Of a stretch of DNA of 64,000 nt, positions 1-9,435 are shown piece by piece. How positions within the stretch are numbered: position 1 is the first letter of the stretch; the number at the start of each line of letters is the position of its first letter. The notes under the pieces are model-generated. The model had not been told where the DNA came from and did no database searches. It was given only the letters and a program-made list of their open reading frames with translations. The DNA is taken from assembly GCF_945957265.1 (NCBI RefSeq), contig NZ_CAMFKO010000001.1, positions 124,001 to 188,000 on the forward strand, in the 5' to 3' direction. A program made the translations under genes and the position numbers. The DNA is from an uncultured Dechloromonas sp. Its GTDB lineage: Bacteria; Pseudomonadota; Gammaproteobacteria; Burkholderiales; Rhodocyclaceae.

Positions 1-1257
1 GCCCGCCGCCTGCCGGAATGGATGCCCGGCCTGCGCGGCCGGCATGTCGTCGTTTCCTGCAACAACGAGGCGCGCAACCAGCACTGGCTGAATCTGTTGC
101 GCTGGGCCGGCATCGAGGCCATTTCCACGACCTGCATCGGCCAGGACCCGTCGGCGCCGACCCGTTTCAATACCGATACCGTCCTCGTCGAAGACAACAC
201 CGATTTGCGCAGCATCCTCAAGCTGCGCGACACCTGGCCGACGGCACCGGCCCTGATCGTGCGCGGCGTGGCCAGCCCGGAAGGGCAGACCCTGCCGATG
301 CCGGAATGGATCGAGGGCGAGTTGAGCGAACCCTTCGGCGACCTGGCGCTGTGGACCGAACTGGCCCAGATGTGGAGCCTGACCGAAGAAGACGAGGAGG
401 AAACGGCGCAGGCCGGCGGCGCGCTGCATTTCGGGGCCGACGTGCTGATGGTCGAGGACAACGACACCAACCGCCTGATCCTCGAACAGATTCTGAATGC
501 CCTGGGGTGCCAGACCAGCCATGCGATCAATGGGCAGGAAGCGCTGGACATCCTGCGCCAGCGGTCGTTCGACATGGTCCTGATGGATGTCCAGATGCCG
601 GTCATGGACGGCCTGACGGCAACCCGCCGCATCCGCGAACGGGAGGCCGCCGAAGGCCTGCCGCGGCAGACGATCATCGCGCTGACCGCCAACGCGCTCG
701 CCGGAGACCGCGAGATGTGCCTGCAGGCCGGCATGGACGACTACGTTGCCAAGCCGGTCACCATCGGCGGCATCAGCACGGCGATGCTGCGCTGGCTGCG
801 GGCGACACGCATCGGCAACGAAATGGCGGACGAAATCGAGGAAGCGGAAGCGCTCCCCGCGCCGCCGCCCGAGGACAAGGTCGAGGCAGCCGCGCTGCCC
901 AGCTTCGATTTCCGCGAGCTACGCACCAGCCTCGGCAAGGAGGCCGACCGCATCATCCCGAACGTGGTGAACTCGTACCTGCGGGAAGGCATGGCCCATA
1001 TCGAGGTGCTGTCGAACCTGAGCGGCGACTTCGATCTCGAACACATCACCCGCATCGTGCATAACCTGAAAAGCTCGAGCGCGGCGCTTGGGCTGATGGA
1101 TTTCTCGGCACGCTGCAAGGAAGCCGAGCAGGCGGCCCGCAATCAGCAGTCGGCGACGCTCCTCGGCCTGCTGCCGGGCATCGTCTCGGATTTCGTGCTG
1201 GTCCGCTCGGCGGCCGAGAAACTCCTCGAGGAACTCGGCCAGAAAAGGGGAGGATAA
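1..1257 (+). CDS. Hybrid sensor kinase/response regulator, C-terminal part (REC-REC-Hpt), 5' end outside window
   Basis: The reading frame is open from base 1, so the Met at 22 is probably internal and the gene begins upstream. The visible part is the phosphorelay tail of a membrane or cytoplasmic hybrid histidine kinase. It has a degenerate receiver-like segment (about 22-420), then a canonical receiver (about 435-800) with phospho-acceptor Asp in LMDVQMP (codon 586-588) and Lys in AKPV, then an Hpt domain (about 900-1250) whose His lies in [11 protein letters not shown] (codon 1060-1062). The kinase core is not visible. The stop is 1 nt before the GTG of the next gene, a REC-GGDEF-EAL protein, so the relay probably feeds that regulator. 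Seen: receiver and Hpt motifs. Inferred: kinase identity and partner. Confidence 0.85.
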   Translation, partial: ARRLPEWMPGLRGRHVVVSCNNEARNQHWLNLLRWAGIEAISTTCIGQDPSAPTRFNTDTVLVEDNTDLRSILKLRDTWPTAPALIVRGVASPEGQTLPMPEWIEGELSEPFGDLALWTELAQMWSLTEEDEEETAQAGGALHFGADVLMVEDNDTNRLILEQILNALGCQTSHAINGQEALDILRQRSFDMVLMDVQMPVMDGLTATRRIREREAAEGLPRQTIIALTANALAGDREMCLQAGMDDYVAKPVTIGGISTAMLRWLRATRIGNEMADEIEEAEALPAPPPEDKVEAAALPSFDFRELRTSLGKEADRIIPNVVNSYLREGMAHIEVLSNLSGDFDLEHITRIVHNLKSSSAALGLMDFSARCKEAEQAARNQQSATLLGLLPGIVSDFVLVRSAAEKLLEELGQKRGG

Positions 1258-1258
1258 A

Positions 1259-3394
1259 GTGGACAACGTCAAACCCCGCATCCTGATCGTCGATGACGAA
1301 CCGGTCATGCGCACCATCACCGAATCGGTGCTGGCCCAGCATGAGTTCGAAGTCAGCACGGCCAGCTCCGCCGAACAGGCCATCCTGATGATCAGCGAAG
1401 GCTACGTTCCCAGCCTGATCCTGCTCGACGTGCTGATGCCCGGCATGAACGGCTTCGAGGCCTGCCGCATCCTGCGCCGCAAGCATCGGCTGGAACATCT
1501 GCCGATCATCATGCTCACCGCGCTCGACGACCAGAAATCGATCGACGAAGCCTACCGCTGCGGCGCCACGGACTTCATCACCAAGCCGCTCAACATTCCG
1601 CTGATGCCGCACCGCATCCGCTACCTGCTGCGCTCCGCCTCGGCCATCCGCGAGCTGTACGACAGCCAGGCGACGCTGATCAACACCCAGCAGATCGCCC
1701 GTCTCGGCAACTGGACGACCGATACCGGGGGCAACATCGTTCGCGCCTCGCGGGAATACCTCGAAATCATCGGCGCCAGCCAGCTGCCCTTCCCCGACCA
1801 GCGCCTGATGGCCCGGGTGCACCGCGAAGACCGCACCCTGCTGCTGCGCCAGCGCGCCGAGCTGTGCATGGGGCGCCCGTACCAGATCGACTACCGCCTG
1901 CGCAACCAGGTCGACAGCAATGTCTGGCAGCACGTCCACGAACGCGGCTTTCCCCGCTTCGACGAGCGCCACCGCTACATCGGCGCCGAGGGCTTCACCC
2001 AGGACATCACCGAGCGCGTCACGCAGGAGGAAAGGATACGCGACCTGGCCTGGCATGACGCGGTCACCGGGCTGAACAACCGCGCCCGCCTGGTCGAGCT
2101 GCTCGAACGCGAGGCCGAATTGTCGGGAAAACACCCCCTGTCGATCGTCTTCATCCATCTCGCCAACCTGCGCGACGTGCAGACCGTCCTCGGCCAGGAG
2201 ATCGCCGACGCCACCATCCGCGCGCTGACCGGCCGCCTCAAGGGCCTGCTCGACGCACCGGAATGCAGCTGCGGCACCGATCCCGAGTGCATGCAACAGG
2301 TCAAGCTGGCGCGCTACGACGAGCATTCCCTGATTGCCGCCCTGCCCGGAAGCATGTCGAAAGAGCGGGTCCATTGCTTCTCCGGGCAGATCGTCGAAGT
2401 CATGCAACGCCCCTTGCTGCTGCAGGGCGAGGAAATCCTGATCAAGGCCTTCATCGGCATCGCCGACTACCCGGAACATGCCGATGCGATTCCGGAGCTG
2501 ATGCGCCAGGCGATGCTGGTCGCCACCCAGGCGTCGGCCAGCGGCGGCGCCAGCGTGAGCTTCTTCGACCCGCAGCATGACCGCGCCGCCAGCCATCGCA
2601 TGATGCTCGAGCGCCATCTGCGCGCCGCCATCGAACAGGGCGGCCAGCTGCAGCCGTATTTCCAGCCCAAGCTCTGCGCCAGCACGGGCGAAATGAATGG
2701 CGCCGAAGTCCTGCTCCGCTGGAAGCACCCCGAACTGGGCATGATTTCGCCCGGCGAGTTCATTCCCCTGGCCGAGGAAACCGGTCTCATCCACCCGATC
2801 AGCGAATGGCTGATCGCCCATGTCTGCGACCTGATCGCCGACTGGCACACCTGGGGCATGAAGCCGGGGCGGATCAGCATCAACCTGTCGGCCGACAGCA
2901 TTTTCGAACGCTCGCTGATCCAGTTCATCGACGAACAGCTCCAGCGCACCGGCATTCCGCCGGAATCGCTGGTCATCGAGCTGACCGAAAGCGTGCTGAT
3001 GCAGAACGCCGATACCGCGCAGAACGTCATCGCCCAGCTGCGCCAGCGCGGCATCCACGTGTCGCTCGACGATTTCGGAACGGGCTTCTCGTCGCTCGGC
3101 TACCTCAACCGTTTCAGCATCGACGAAATCAAGATCGACCGTTCCTTCGTCATCGACCTCGAGAACGACAGCCGCGAGCGGGCGCTGGTGCACGCAATCA
3201 TCACCCTCGGCCACGCCCTCGGCCTGACGGTCGTTGCCGAAGGCGTCGAAACCGAGCGCCAGGCCTCGTTGCTGCGCGAAATCGGCTGCGACACCTTCCA
3301 GGGCTTCCTGTTCGCGCGGCCGATGCCGGTCCAGGACTTCCTCGTCTTCAAACCGGCGGCGGCTTCGCCCGCGCCCGCCGACAAACCCGCATGA
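1259..3394 (+). CDS. Response regulator with PAS, degenerate GGDEF and EAL domains (c-di-GMP phosphodiesterase)
   Basis: 711 aa, started at GTG 1259 behind a strong GGGGAGG ribosome site at 1247-1253. Domains: receiver (about 5-125, phospho-Asp57 in LLDVLMP), PAS/PAC (about 135-255, ending in [10 protein letters not shown]), a GGDEF-like domain (about 260-430) and EAL (about 440-700). The GGDEF signature is replaced by RYDEHS, so cyclase activity is unlikely. The EAL domain keeps EVLLR (Glu483), [14 protein letters not shown] (Asp604/605), KIDRSF and AEGVE, so it should hydrolyse c-di-GMP. The dead GGDEF carries an unusual CxCx5C cluster (Cys336, 338, 344). It lies directly after a hybrid kinase and its stop overlaps the start of a TonB receptor, suggesting one signalling/uptake operon. 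Confidence 0.93.
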   Translation: MDNVKPRILIVDDEPVMRTITESVLAQHEFEVSTASSAEQAILMISEGYVPSLILLDVLMPGMNGFEACRILRRKHRLEHLPIIMLTALDDQKSIDEAYRCGATDFITKPLNIPLMPHRIRYLLRSASAIRELYDSQATLINTQQIARLGNWTTDTGGNIVRASREYLEIIGASQLPFPDQRLMARVHREDRTLLLRQRAELCMGRPYQIDYRLRNQVDSNVWQHVHERGFPRFDERHRYIGAEGFTQDITERVTQEERIRDLAWHDAVTGLNNRARLVELLEREAELSGKHPLSIVFIHLANLRDVQTVLGQEIADATIRALTGRLKGLLDAPECSCGTDPECMQQVKLARYDEHSLIAALPGSMSKERVHCFSGQIVEVMQRPLLLQGEEILIKAFIGIADYPEHADAIPELMRQAMLVATQASASGGASVSFFDPQHDRAASHRMMLERHLRAAIEQGGQLQPYFQPKLCASTGEMNGAEVLLRWKHPELGMISPGEFIPLAEETGLIHPISEWLIAHVCDLIADWHTWGMKPGRISINLSADSIFERSLIQFIDEQLQRTGIPPESLVIELTESVLMQNADTAQNVIAQLRQRGIHVSLDDFGTGFSSLGYLNRFSIDEIKIDRSFVIDLENDSRERALVHAIITLGHALGLTVVAEGVETERQASLLREIGCDTFQGFLFARPMPVQDFLVFKPAAASPAPADKPA

Positions 3395-5418
3395 GACACC
3401 GGAACATCCGCCCCGCCCGCTTCCTTGTCCTCGCCCTGCTCGGCGCCGGCCTCGCGCAGGCTGCCCCGGCCTGGGGCGCCATCGACGCCATCGACAATTC
3501 GCTGGAGGACCTGCTCAAGGTCCGTATCGTATCGACGCCCAAGTTTGCCGAAAACCCGGACCAGATCCCCTCGGTCGTCTCCATCCTCACCGCCGACGAC
3601 ATCCGGCTCTACGGCTGGCGCACCCTGGGCGACGCGCTGCGCAGCCTGCAGGGATTCACCGTCACCCAAGACCACACCTATGCCTACGGCGGCGTGCGCG
3701 GCATCTCGCAACCCGGCGACTATCGGCCGCGCATGCAGACCCTGATCGACGGCCAGTCGGTCACCGAGAACATCTTCGCCAGCGCGCCGGTCGACTCGGC
3801 CTTCCCGATCGATATCGGGCTGATCGAGCGCATCGAGGTCATCCGCGGCCCCAGCGCGGCGATCTACGGCGGCGACGCGATGTTCGGCGTAATCAACGTG
3901 GTGACCCGCAGCGGCAGCAGCGTCGGCGGCGAAGCCTCGCTCAAGCTGTCCAGCGGCGCCGACCGTCGCCTGCGCCTGAGCTGGGGCGGCCAGCTCGGCG
4001 GCCACGACGTGCTGCTCTCGGTCTCCGGTTTCGACACCCACGGGCGGACGCTGTCGGTCGACGATGTCAATGGCGACGGCTCGCGCCGCGACCTGCACCG
4101 CGTCGACGGCAAGGACGGCGGGCAGCTGTTCGCCAAGATTCGGGGCAGCGACTGGCACCTGTCGCTGATCCACGCCAAGCGCGAAAAGATCGTCCCCACC
4201 GCCAGCTTCGACAGCATTGCCGACGACCGGGGGCATATCGAAACCGATACCTATACCCTGCTCAACCTGAGCAAACAATGGCGCCTCAACACCAGCAACA
4301 CCCTGCACCAGCAGCTCTACCTGGGTGACTATCGCTACGACGGCACCTTCCCCTACGACTATTCGAGCGCCGCGATCGCCGACCCGCGCGTCCTGAACGT
4401 CGACGCCGTGCGCGGCAGCTGGTGGGGCATCGAGAACCGGCTGGTGAATACCGCCTGGTCCGGCCAGCGGATCACGCTGGGGATCGAATACAAATCCAAC
4501 TGGCGCCAGAACCAGCTCAACCTCGACCGGGGCTACGGCTGCGTGGACAACGCCAGTACGACGCCCTGCCTCGACGACCGGCGGCGCAGCACGCAGATTT
4601 CGCTCACCGCGCAGGACGAGGTCCAGCTCGGCGACGCCACCCTGCTCACGCTGGGGCTGAGCCACGATCACGTCGATACGCAGGGCCACCTCGGCACCTT
4701 CTGGAGCCCGCGCATCGGGCTCACCCACGAAACGCGTAGCGCCGGATTGTTCAAGATCCTGTATGGCACGGCCTTCCGCGTGCCGACCGTCTACGAACGC
4801 TACTACACGACGCCGACCTTCGCCTACGGCAATCCCTCGCTGGAACCGGAAAAGATGCGCTCCCTGGAAATCGCCTGGGAAAAGCGTTTCGGCATGCAGT
4901 CGAAGCTGACGGCGACGGCCTACCACTTCCGCATCGAGCGGATGGTGACGACGGATGACAACGGGACGGCCATCAACGGCACACCGGTCCGGGCAACCGG
5001 CCTGGAGGTCGAGTACGAGCAAAGCTGGAACAACGGAAGCCGGCTGCGCACGGGCTACAGCATCCAGCATGCCGCCGACGACAGCCGCCGCTTCGACAAC
5101 TCGCCGCGCCACATGGTCAAGGCCAATATCGGCCTGCCGACCGGCCTGCCGCACCTGATGGCCGGTCTGGAAGGCCAGTGGATCAGCCGTCGCAGCGCCG
5201 ACATGGGCAACCAGTCGGTCCCCGCCTACCTGCTGGCCAACCTGAACCTGCGCTACGCCCCGTCAGGCGAACGCTGGGAAGTCGCGCTGGGCCTCTACAA
5301 CCTGTTCGACCGCCAGTACGCCGACCCGGTCTCCAGCGACCAGATCATGGGCGTCCGCCGCTGGCAGATGCCGCAATTCGGTCGCACCGCCATGCTCCAC
5401 ACCACCCTGCGTTTCTGA
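3391..5418 (+). CDS. TonB-dependent outer-membrane receptor
   Basis: 675 aa starting at ATG 3391, which overlaps the previous stop as ATGA, indicating translational coupling. The N-terminus has a signal peptide (hydrophobic stretch [14 protein letters not shown]). A plug domain follows with [14 protein letters not shown] and [17 protein letters not shown], typical of TonB-dependent receptors. The remainder is a beta-barrel of expected length ending in an aromatic residue (TTLRF), the usual Bam-recognised C-terminus. The substrate cannot be told from sequence; siderophore, cobalamin and metal-chelate receptors share this layout. Coupling to a c-di-GMP phosphodiesterase is notable. A longer frame starting upstream exists but runs antiparallel in phase through the EAL gene and is not the real start. 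Confidence 0.92.
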   Translation: MRHRNIRPARFLVLALLGAGLAQAAPAWGAIDAIDNSLEDLLKVRIVSTPKFAENPDQIPSVVSILTADDIRLYGWRTLGDALRSLQGFTVTQDHTYAYGGVRGISQPGDYRPRMQTLIDGQSVTENIFASAPVDSAFPIDIGLIERIEVIRGPSAAIYGGDAMFGVINVVTRSGSSVGGEASLKLSSGADRRLRLSWGGQLGGHDVLLSVSGFDTHGRTLSVDDVNGDGSRRDLHRVDGKDGGQLFAKIRGSDWHLSLIHAKREKIVPTASFDSIADDRGHIETDTYTLLNLSKQWRLNTSNTLHQQLYLGDYRYDGTFPYDYSSAAIADPRVLNVDAVRGSWWGIENRLVNTAWSGQRITLGIEYKSNWRQNQLNLDRGYGCVDNASTTPCLDDRRRSTQISLTAQDEVQLGDATLLTLGLSHDHVDTQGHLGTFWSPRIGLTHETRSAGLFKILYGTAFRVPTVYERYYTTPTFAYGNPSLEPEKMRSLEIAWEKRFGMQSKLTATAYHFRIERMVTTDDNGTAINGTPVRATGLEVEYEQSWNNGSRLRTGYSIQHAADDSRRFDNSPRHMVKANIGLPTGLPHLMAGLEGQWISRRSADMGNQSVPAYLLANLNLRYAPSGERWEVALGLYNLFDRQYADPVSSDQIMGVRRWQMPQFGRTAMLHTTLRF

Positions 5419-5426
5419 ACGAAGCC

Positions 5427-5446
5427 CGGCGGCAGGCAGGCCGCCG
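5427..5446. terminator. Hairpin between convergent genes
   Basis: A perfect 7-bp stem (CGGCGGC/GCCGCCG) with a 6-nt loop sits between the convergent TonB receptor and SIMPL gene. There is no T-run, so this is a possible bidirectional or Rho-assisted 3' structure only. Confidence 0.35.
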
Positions 5447-5470
5447 AATCCCGTCGGCCTGTCCGGCCAA

Positions 5471-6142
5471 TCAGTCGGCCAGTTCGATCTGCCCGCTGAC
5501 GTTGGTGGTAATCAGGCTCTCGCCCGCCTCCAGCGGCGCCGGCGCGGCCTCGGCGGCCATCATGACGGCCCGGCCGCGGGCCAGCGGCATGGGCGGCACG
5601 CCGCCCGCCTGGTTGATGTGCATCTGCTTGATCTTCCAGCCCTTGCCCAGCGCATCGGCGATCAGCGCGGCGCGGCTCTGGAAGGCGCGGATGGCTTCGC
5701 GCATGGCTTCGTCCTCGGCCTGGTGCCGCGTGTCGGGCGACGGCATCTGGCTGATGTCGCCCACCGCCAGGCGCATCTGCTGCAGGCGGCCCAGCAGCTC
5801 GGAAACGGCGCCGAAATCCTTCGATTCGATCAGCAGTTCGCTGCGCATCCGCCAGCCATCGATCTTGCGCGACTGGGTGTAGACCGGGTAGGTCGACTGG
5901 CTGCCGCTCTTGACGTTGACGCCCTTTCTTTCGCGAATGACCTTGAGCGCCTCGGCGATATCGCCGTTGACCCGCCGCGCCAGCTCGGCCGGATTGCTGC
6001 CGGTGGCTTCGCTGAACACGCTGGCGCGCACCATGTCGTTGACGGCCGGCCGGCTGGCCTCGGCGGACAGGTCGATCACGGCGCCGGCGTGGGCGGTTGC
6101 GGCCAGGCCCATGGCCAACAGGGCAAACAGTTTCTTTTTCAT
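5471..6142 (-). CDS. SIMPL (DUF541) domain periplasmic protein
   Basis: 223 aa, start ATG at 6142 (MKKKLFALL...), giving a clear signal peptide cut near AHA-GAV. A longer frame upstream would bury the signal sequence and overlap the preceding gene fully, so it was rejected. The mature part has the SIMPL/DUF541 layout: RPAVNDMVRASVFSEATGSNPAELARRVN, then VKSGSQSTYPVY, and a C-terminal MMAAEAAP segment. Family members are periplasmic or outer-membrane proteins (YggE-like), with proposed links to oxidative stress; no enzyme activity is known to me. The start overlaps the stop of the upstream GlsB-like gene by 4 nt, so the two are an operon. Confidence 0.85.
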   Translation of the reverse strand: MKKKLFALLAMGLAATAHAGAVIDLSAEASRPAVNDMVRASVFSEATGSNPAELARRVNGDIAEALKVIRERKGVNVKSGSQSTYPVYTQSRKIDGWRMRSELLIESKDFGAVSELLGRLQQMRLAVGDISQMPSPDTRHQAEDEAMREAIRAFQSRAALIADALGKGWKIKQMHINQAGGVPPMPLARGRAVMMAAEAAPAPLEAGESLITTNVSGQIELAD

Positions 6143-6393
6143 TGGATTCCCTTGTCGCGGAAACGGCCGTAGACGACCAGCAGGATGATCGCGGCCACCA
6201 CCGAGGCGATGAATCCAGCCCCCTGCCCGGCCTGGTACCAGCCCATGGTCTGCCCGATGATGCCGGCCAGGAACGACCCGGCCACGCCGAGCAGGATGGT
6301 GGCGAGGAACCCCATGTTTTCCTTGCCGGGATGCAGCAATTTGGCGACGACGCCAATCGCGAAGCCGACCAGTATGGTCCACACGATACCCAT
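6139..6393 (-). CDS. GlsB/YeaQ/YmgE family small membrane protein
   Basis: 84 aa. Start ATG at 6393 has a good AAGGAAAG ribosome site; a longer frame to 6471 lacks support. The protein is almost entirely hydrophobic with three predicted membrane helices and the family glycine-rich pattern: GIVWTILVGFAIGVVAKLL, then GFLATILLGVAGSFLAGIIG, then a final helix ending in VYGRFRDKG. The family (transglycosylase-associated protein, Pfam Transgly_assoc) is stress-associated in many bacteria; its biochemical role is not established. It precedes the SIMPL gene with an ATGA overlap, so both are probably induced together as an envelope-stress pair. Confidence 0.88.
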   Translation of the reverse strand: MGIVWTILVGFAIGVVAKLLHPGKENMGFLATILLGVAGSFLAGIIGQTMGWYQAGQGAGFIASVVAAIILLVVYGRFRDKGIQ

Positions 6394-6488
6394 TGAGACT
6401 TTCCTTTTTTCAGTTGCACGTAGCGGAATCGGCGGGCTGCCCGCCAAAACGGCATGCCACCCTCCGTTCATATTAACGCGCCGTCATT

Positions 6489-7415
6489 TCAGCGGTTGTC
6501 GTCGCTGCGTAAAGAATTGTTTGTCGCCGACCGCTGCGCGAGTTGCTCGGCGAGCGTATCCATGAGCACCCTCACCCGATGCGGCACGTGCCGATTGCTG
6601 GGCAGCATGGCGTAGATGCCCAGTTCCGGGCTGGGGAAATCGTCCAGCACCTTGACCACCCGGCCGGAAGCGAGGAAATCCTCGGCAATGAAATCGGGCT
6701 GGCAGGTAATGCCCAGGCCCTGCGCGGCGGCTTCGGTCAGCACGTCGCCGTTGTTGGCGTTGAGGTGGCTGCGCACCTGGAAATTCTCGAGCTGACCGTC
6801 GACGATGAACTGCCAGACCGTCGCGCTCCCGGCATTGGTATAGCCGAGGCACAGATGGTGGGCCAGTTCCGCCGGGTGCCGGGGCGCGCCGTGACGCGAC
6901 AGGTAGGCCGGGGCGGCCAGCACCATCATGTGGCTTGAACCGATCCGCCGCGCCACGTCGCCGGCGTCGAGCTGCCGGGTGACGCGCACGGCGAGGTCGA
7001 TGCCCTCCTCGATCAGGTTGATCCGGCGGTCGCTGTAGTCCATGTCCAGCACCACCTCGGGATAGCGCCGCGAAAAATCGAGCAGCAGCGGCGCCAGGCG
7101 CTTCAGGCCGTAGCTCAGCGGCAGGCTGATGCGGATGCTGCCGCGCGGCGTCTGGCGCTCCTCGGCCACCCCCGTTTCGGCGGCTTCGACGAGGTTCAGG
7201 ATGACCCGGCACTTTTCCAGGTAGGCCGTACCGGCCGACGTCAGCGCCAGGCGCCGCGTGCTGCGCACCATCAGCTTGATGCCCAGATGCGTCTCCAGGC
7301 CGGCAATCTGGCGGGTCACCACCGAGCGGGCAACGCCGATCTGCTGGGCGGCAGCCGCGAAACTGCCCAGTTCGGCGACCCGCACGAACAACTGCATCGC
7401 ATCGAGACGGTCCAT
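6489..7415 (-). CDS. LysR-family transcriptional regulator
   Basis: 308 aa, start ATG 7415 (MDRLDAMQLFVRVAELGSF), which aligns with the usual start of the LysR helix-turn-helix; the longer frame upstream is read-through of the intergenic region. The HTH occupies residues 1-60 (AAAAQQIGVARSVVTRQIAGLE), followed by a type 2 periplasmic-binding-like effector domain (about 90-295) with PLSYGLKRLAPLL and DLAVRV motifs of the AaeR/DsdC-like subgroup. It is divergent from the DODA-type dioxygenase gene with a 94-nt intergenic region, the classic arrangement for a LysR regulator controlling its neighbour. The inducer is unknown. Confidence 0.92.
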   Translation of the reverse strand: MDRLDAMQLFVRVAELGSFAAAAQQIGVARSVVTRQIAGLETHLGIKLMVRSTRRLALTSAGTAYLEKCRVILNLVEAAETGVAEERQTPRGSIRISLPLSYGLKRLAPLLLDFSRRYPEVVLDMDYSDRRINLIEEGIDLAVRVTRQLDAGDVARRIGSSHMMVLAAPAYLSRHGAPRHPAELAHHLCLGYTNAGSATVWQFIVDGQLENFQVRSHLNANNGDVLTEAAAQGLGITCQPDFIAEDFLASGRVVKVLDDFPSPELGIYAMLPSNRHVPHRVRVLMDTLAEQLAQRSATNNSLRSDDNR

Positions 7416-7430
7416 TGTTGCAAATTCCGG

Positions 7431-7458
7431 AATAGTTATTTGCCAATTGTCCCCTATT
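7431..7458. promoter_or_regulatory. Candidate LysR operator in divergent promoter region
   Basis: An AATAG...CTATT dyad with an 18-nt A/T-rich interior (centre CAATTG) lies midway between the divergent LysR and dioxygenase starts, where LysR sites normally sit. The arms are short, so this is suggestive only. Confidence 0.25.
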
Positions 7459-7509
7459 TCGCACCAACAAACGAGCATACAGTACGTCCATCGCAAACGG
7501 AGTGATGTC

Positions 7510-8310
7510 ATGAACCCGATCCAACCCGCCCTCTTCGTACCGCACGGCGCACCCACTTTTGCGCTGCGCCCGGGGGCTGCCGGCGCCGCGCTGGTCGCCA
7601 AGGCGGCGACCTTGCAGCTGCCGCGCGCCATCGTCATCGTCAGCGCGCATTGGGACACCGCCGTGCCGACCGTCGGCTTTGCCGAGAAGCTGGAAACCAT
7701 CCACGACTTCTGGGGCTTTCCGGAAGCACTGTACGCCATCCGCTACCCGGCCACCGGTTGCCCCGAAGCCTCGCGCGAAGTGGTTGCCGCCCTGGAACAG
7801 GCCGGCCTGCCGGTCGCCACCGACGCCACCCGCGGCCTGGACCACGGCGCCTGGGTGCCCTTGCGCCTGATGTTCCCCGATGCCGAAGTGCCCGTCGTCC
7901 CGCTCTCGGTACAAAGCCGCGGCGGCCCGGAACAGGCCTACGCCCTCGGCCGCGCCCTGGCTCCGCTGGCAGCCCGGGGATTCCTGATCGTCGGCTCGGG
8001 CAGCATCACGCACAACCTGCGCGACTACCAGGCCGCCTCGAGCGGCGGGCAGACCCCGGCCTACGTCCGCGAATTCGCCGACTGGCTGGCAACGCAGACC
8101 ACTGCCGGCAACCTGCCGGCCCTGCTCGACTACCGCCGCCAGGCGCCGGGCGGCATGCAGGCGCACCCCAGCGAGGAACATCTGCTGCCCTTTCATGTCG
8201 CACTCGGTGCCGGCGGCGGCCATCCCCGCAGCCAACGATTCCATGCCGGCATCGACGACTACGTGATCGCCATGGACGCTTACGCCTTCGAACAAGGAGA
8301 ACCCGCATGA
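7510..8310 (+). CDS. DODA-type extradiol aromatic ring-opening dioxygenase (YgiD-like)
   Basis: 266 aa, ATG 7510 behind ACGGAGTG. It belongs to the LigB-fold class III extradiol dioxygenases. VPHGAP (His12), SAHWD (His47), GLDHGAW (His112), SITHNL (His168) and EEHLLPFH (His224) are the conserved positions; several are metal ligands in the DODA/YgiD group. Bacterial members cleave catechols such as L-DOPA in vitro, but the physiological substrate is usually unknown. It is first in an operon with cytochrome b561 (4-nt overlap) and two YceI proteins, a gene set often seen together in proteobacteria, suggesting a redox or quinone-related job. Probably controlled by the divergent LysR protein. Confidence 0.9.
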   Translation: MNPIQPALFVPHGAPTFALRPGAAGAALVAKAATLQLPRAIVIVSAHWDTAVPTVGFAEKLETIHDFWGFPEALYAIRYPATGCPEASREVVAALEQAGLPVATDATRGLDHGAWVPLRLMFPDAEVPVVPLSVQSRGGPEQAYALGRALAPLAARGFLIVGSGSITHNLRDYQAASSGGQTPAYVREFADWLATQTTAGNLPALLDYRRQAPGGMQAHPSEEHLLPFHVALGAGGGHPRSQRFHAGIDDYVIAMDAYAFEQGEPA

Positions 8311-8831
8311 ACTACACCAAGACCGCCAAGGCCCTGCACTGGCTGATGGCCATCCTGCTCTTCGGCCTGCTCGCCCTCGGCTTCTACATGCACGACCTGC
8401 CGCTGTCGCCGGACAAGCTGAAGCTCTATTCGTGGCACAAGTGGGCCGGCGTCACCGCCTTCCTGCTCGTCGGCTTCCGGCTGCTGTGGCGCTTTGCCAA
8501 TCGGCCGCCGGCGCTGCCCGACAGCATGCCGAAGCTGATGCAGTTCGCCGCCCACGCCGGCCACCTGCTGCTCTACGTGCTGATGATCGCCATCCCGCTG
8601 TCCGGCTGGCTGATGAGCTCGGCCAAAGGCTTCCAGACCGTGTATTTCGGCCTGCTGCCCATCCCCGACCTGCTCGACAAGAACAAGGAAGTCGGCGACC
8701 TGCTGGCCTTGGTGCACAAGAGCCTGAACCTGCTCTTCGTCGCCGTGCTGGCCGGCCACATCGGCGCCGCCCTGAAGCACCACTTCATCGACAAGGACGA
8801 CATCCTGACCCGGATGCTGCCCAAGCACTGA
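8307..8831 (+). CDS. Cytochrome b561 family protein
   Basis: 174 aa; ATG 8307 overlaps the previous stop (ATGA). Four membrane helices are visible: WLMAILLFGLLALGFYM, WAGVTAFLLVGFRLLWRF, HLLLYVLMIAIPLSGWLM and LNLLFVAVLAGHIGAAL. Histidines at the helix ends (ALHW, WHKWAG, AAHAGH, HKSLNL, AGHIGA) are the expected haem b ligands of the bacterial CybB/YodB group. Such proteins move electrons across or within the inner membrane, often from ubiquinol. The following YceI genes encode periplasmic isoprenoid-binding proteins, and b561-YceI pairing is a recurrent arrangement, so a shared role in periplasmic redox homeostasis is likely. Confidence 0.93.
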   Translation: MNYTKTAKALHWLMAILLFGLLALGFYMHDLPLSPDKLKLYSWHKWAGVTAFLLVGFRLLWRFANRPPALPDSMPKLMQFAAHAGHLLLYVLMIAIPLSGWLMSSAKGFQTVYFGLLPIPDLLDKNKEVGDLLALVHKSLNLLFVAVLAGHIGAALKHHFIDKDDILTRMLPKH

Positions 8832-8857
8832 CACCCCACCCCAAACGGAGAACCGAC

Positions 8858-9409
8858 ATGAAGAAAATCATTCTCGCCCTTGCCCTGGCCGGCGCCATCT
8901 CGGCCCAGGCCACCGAATACACCCAGGTCCAGCCGGACAAGAGCGCCATCAATTTCGTCTACAAGCAGATGGGCGTCGCCGTCGATGGCAAGTTCAAGAA
9001 ATTCGCCAGCCAGCTGACCTTCGACCCGGCCAAGCCGGCTGCCGCCAAGGCGACCTTCGATGTCGACCTGGCCAGCGTCGACACCGGCGCCCCGGAAGGC
9101 GACCAGGAAGTCGCCGGCAAGCCGTGGTTCAACACCAAGGCCTTCCCGACCGCCCGCTTCGTCTCCGGCACCGTCAAGCCTCTCGGCGGCAACAAGTACG
9201 AAGTCGCCGGCCAGCTGACCATCAAGGGCAAGACGCAGGATGTCGTCGTTCCCGCCACCTTCACCGCCCAGGGCAACAGCGGCGTGTTCGACGGCAGCTT
9301 CACCATCCGCCGCGCCGACTTCACCATCGGCGAAGGCTCCTGGGCCAAGTTCGACATCGTCGCCAACGACGTCCTGATCAAGTTCCGCATCACCGCCACC
9401 AGCAAGTAA
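8858..9409 (+). CDS. YceI family periplasmic protein (first copy)
   Basis: 183 aa, ATG 8858 with ACGGAG upstream. Signal peptide MKKIILALALAGAISAQA, then a YceI lipocalin-like beta-barrel. Family marks include DKSAINFVYKQMGV near the N-terminus, the central PWFNTKAFPTARFVSG segment and a C-terminal FTIRRADFTIGEGSW. Family members bind long isoprenoid or polyprenyl chains (TT1927b, YceI). It lies 26 nt after the cytochrome b561 gene and 26 nt before a second YceI gene, so it is the third gene of the operon. The two YceI copies are clearly divergent in sequence and may carry different prenyl or quinone ligands. Confidence 0.93.
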   Translation: MKKIILALALAGAISAQATEYTQVQPDKSAINFVYKQMGVAVDGKFKKFASQLTFDPAKPAAAKATFDVDLASVDTGAPEGDQEVAGKPWFNTKAFPTARFVSGTVKPLGGNKYEVAGQLTIKGKTQDVVVPATFTAQGNSGVFDGSFTIRRADFTIGEGSWAKFDIVANDVLIKFRITATSK

Positions 9410-9435
9410 TCCCAACCTCAATCGGAGAAATCACC

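Noticed and set aside
1046-3214. 722-aa open frame on the minus strand
   Set aside because: Antisense to the REC-PAS-GGDEF-EAL gene; typical GC-rich shadow with no domain or ribosome site.
2806-3390. Upstream extension of the TonB receptor frame
   Set aside because: Out-of-frame reading of the EAL coding region; the signal peptide begins at 3391.
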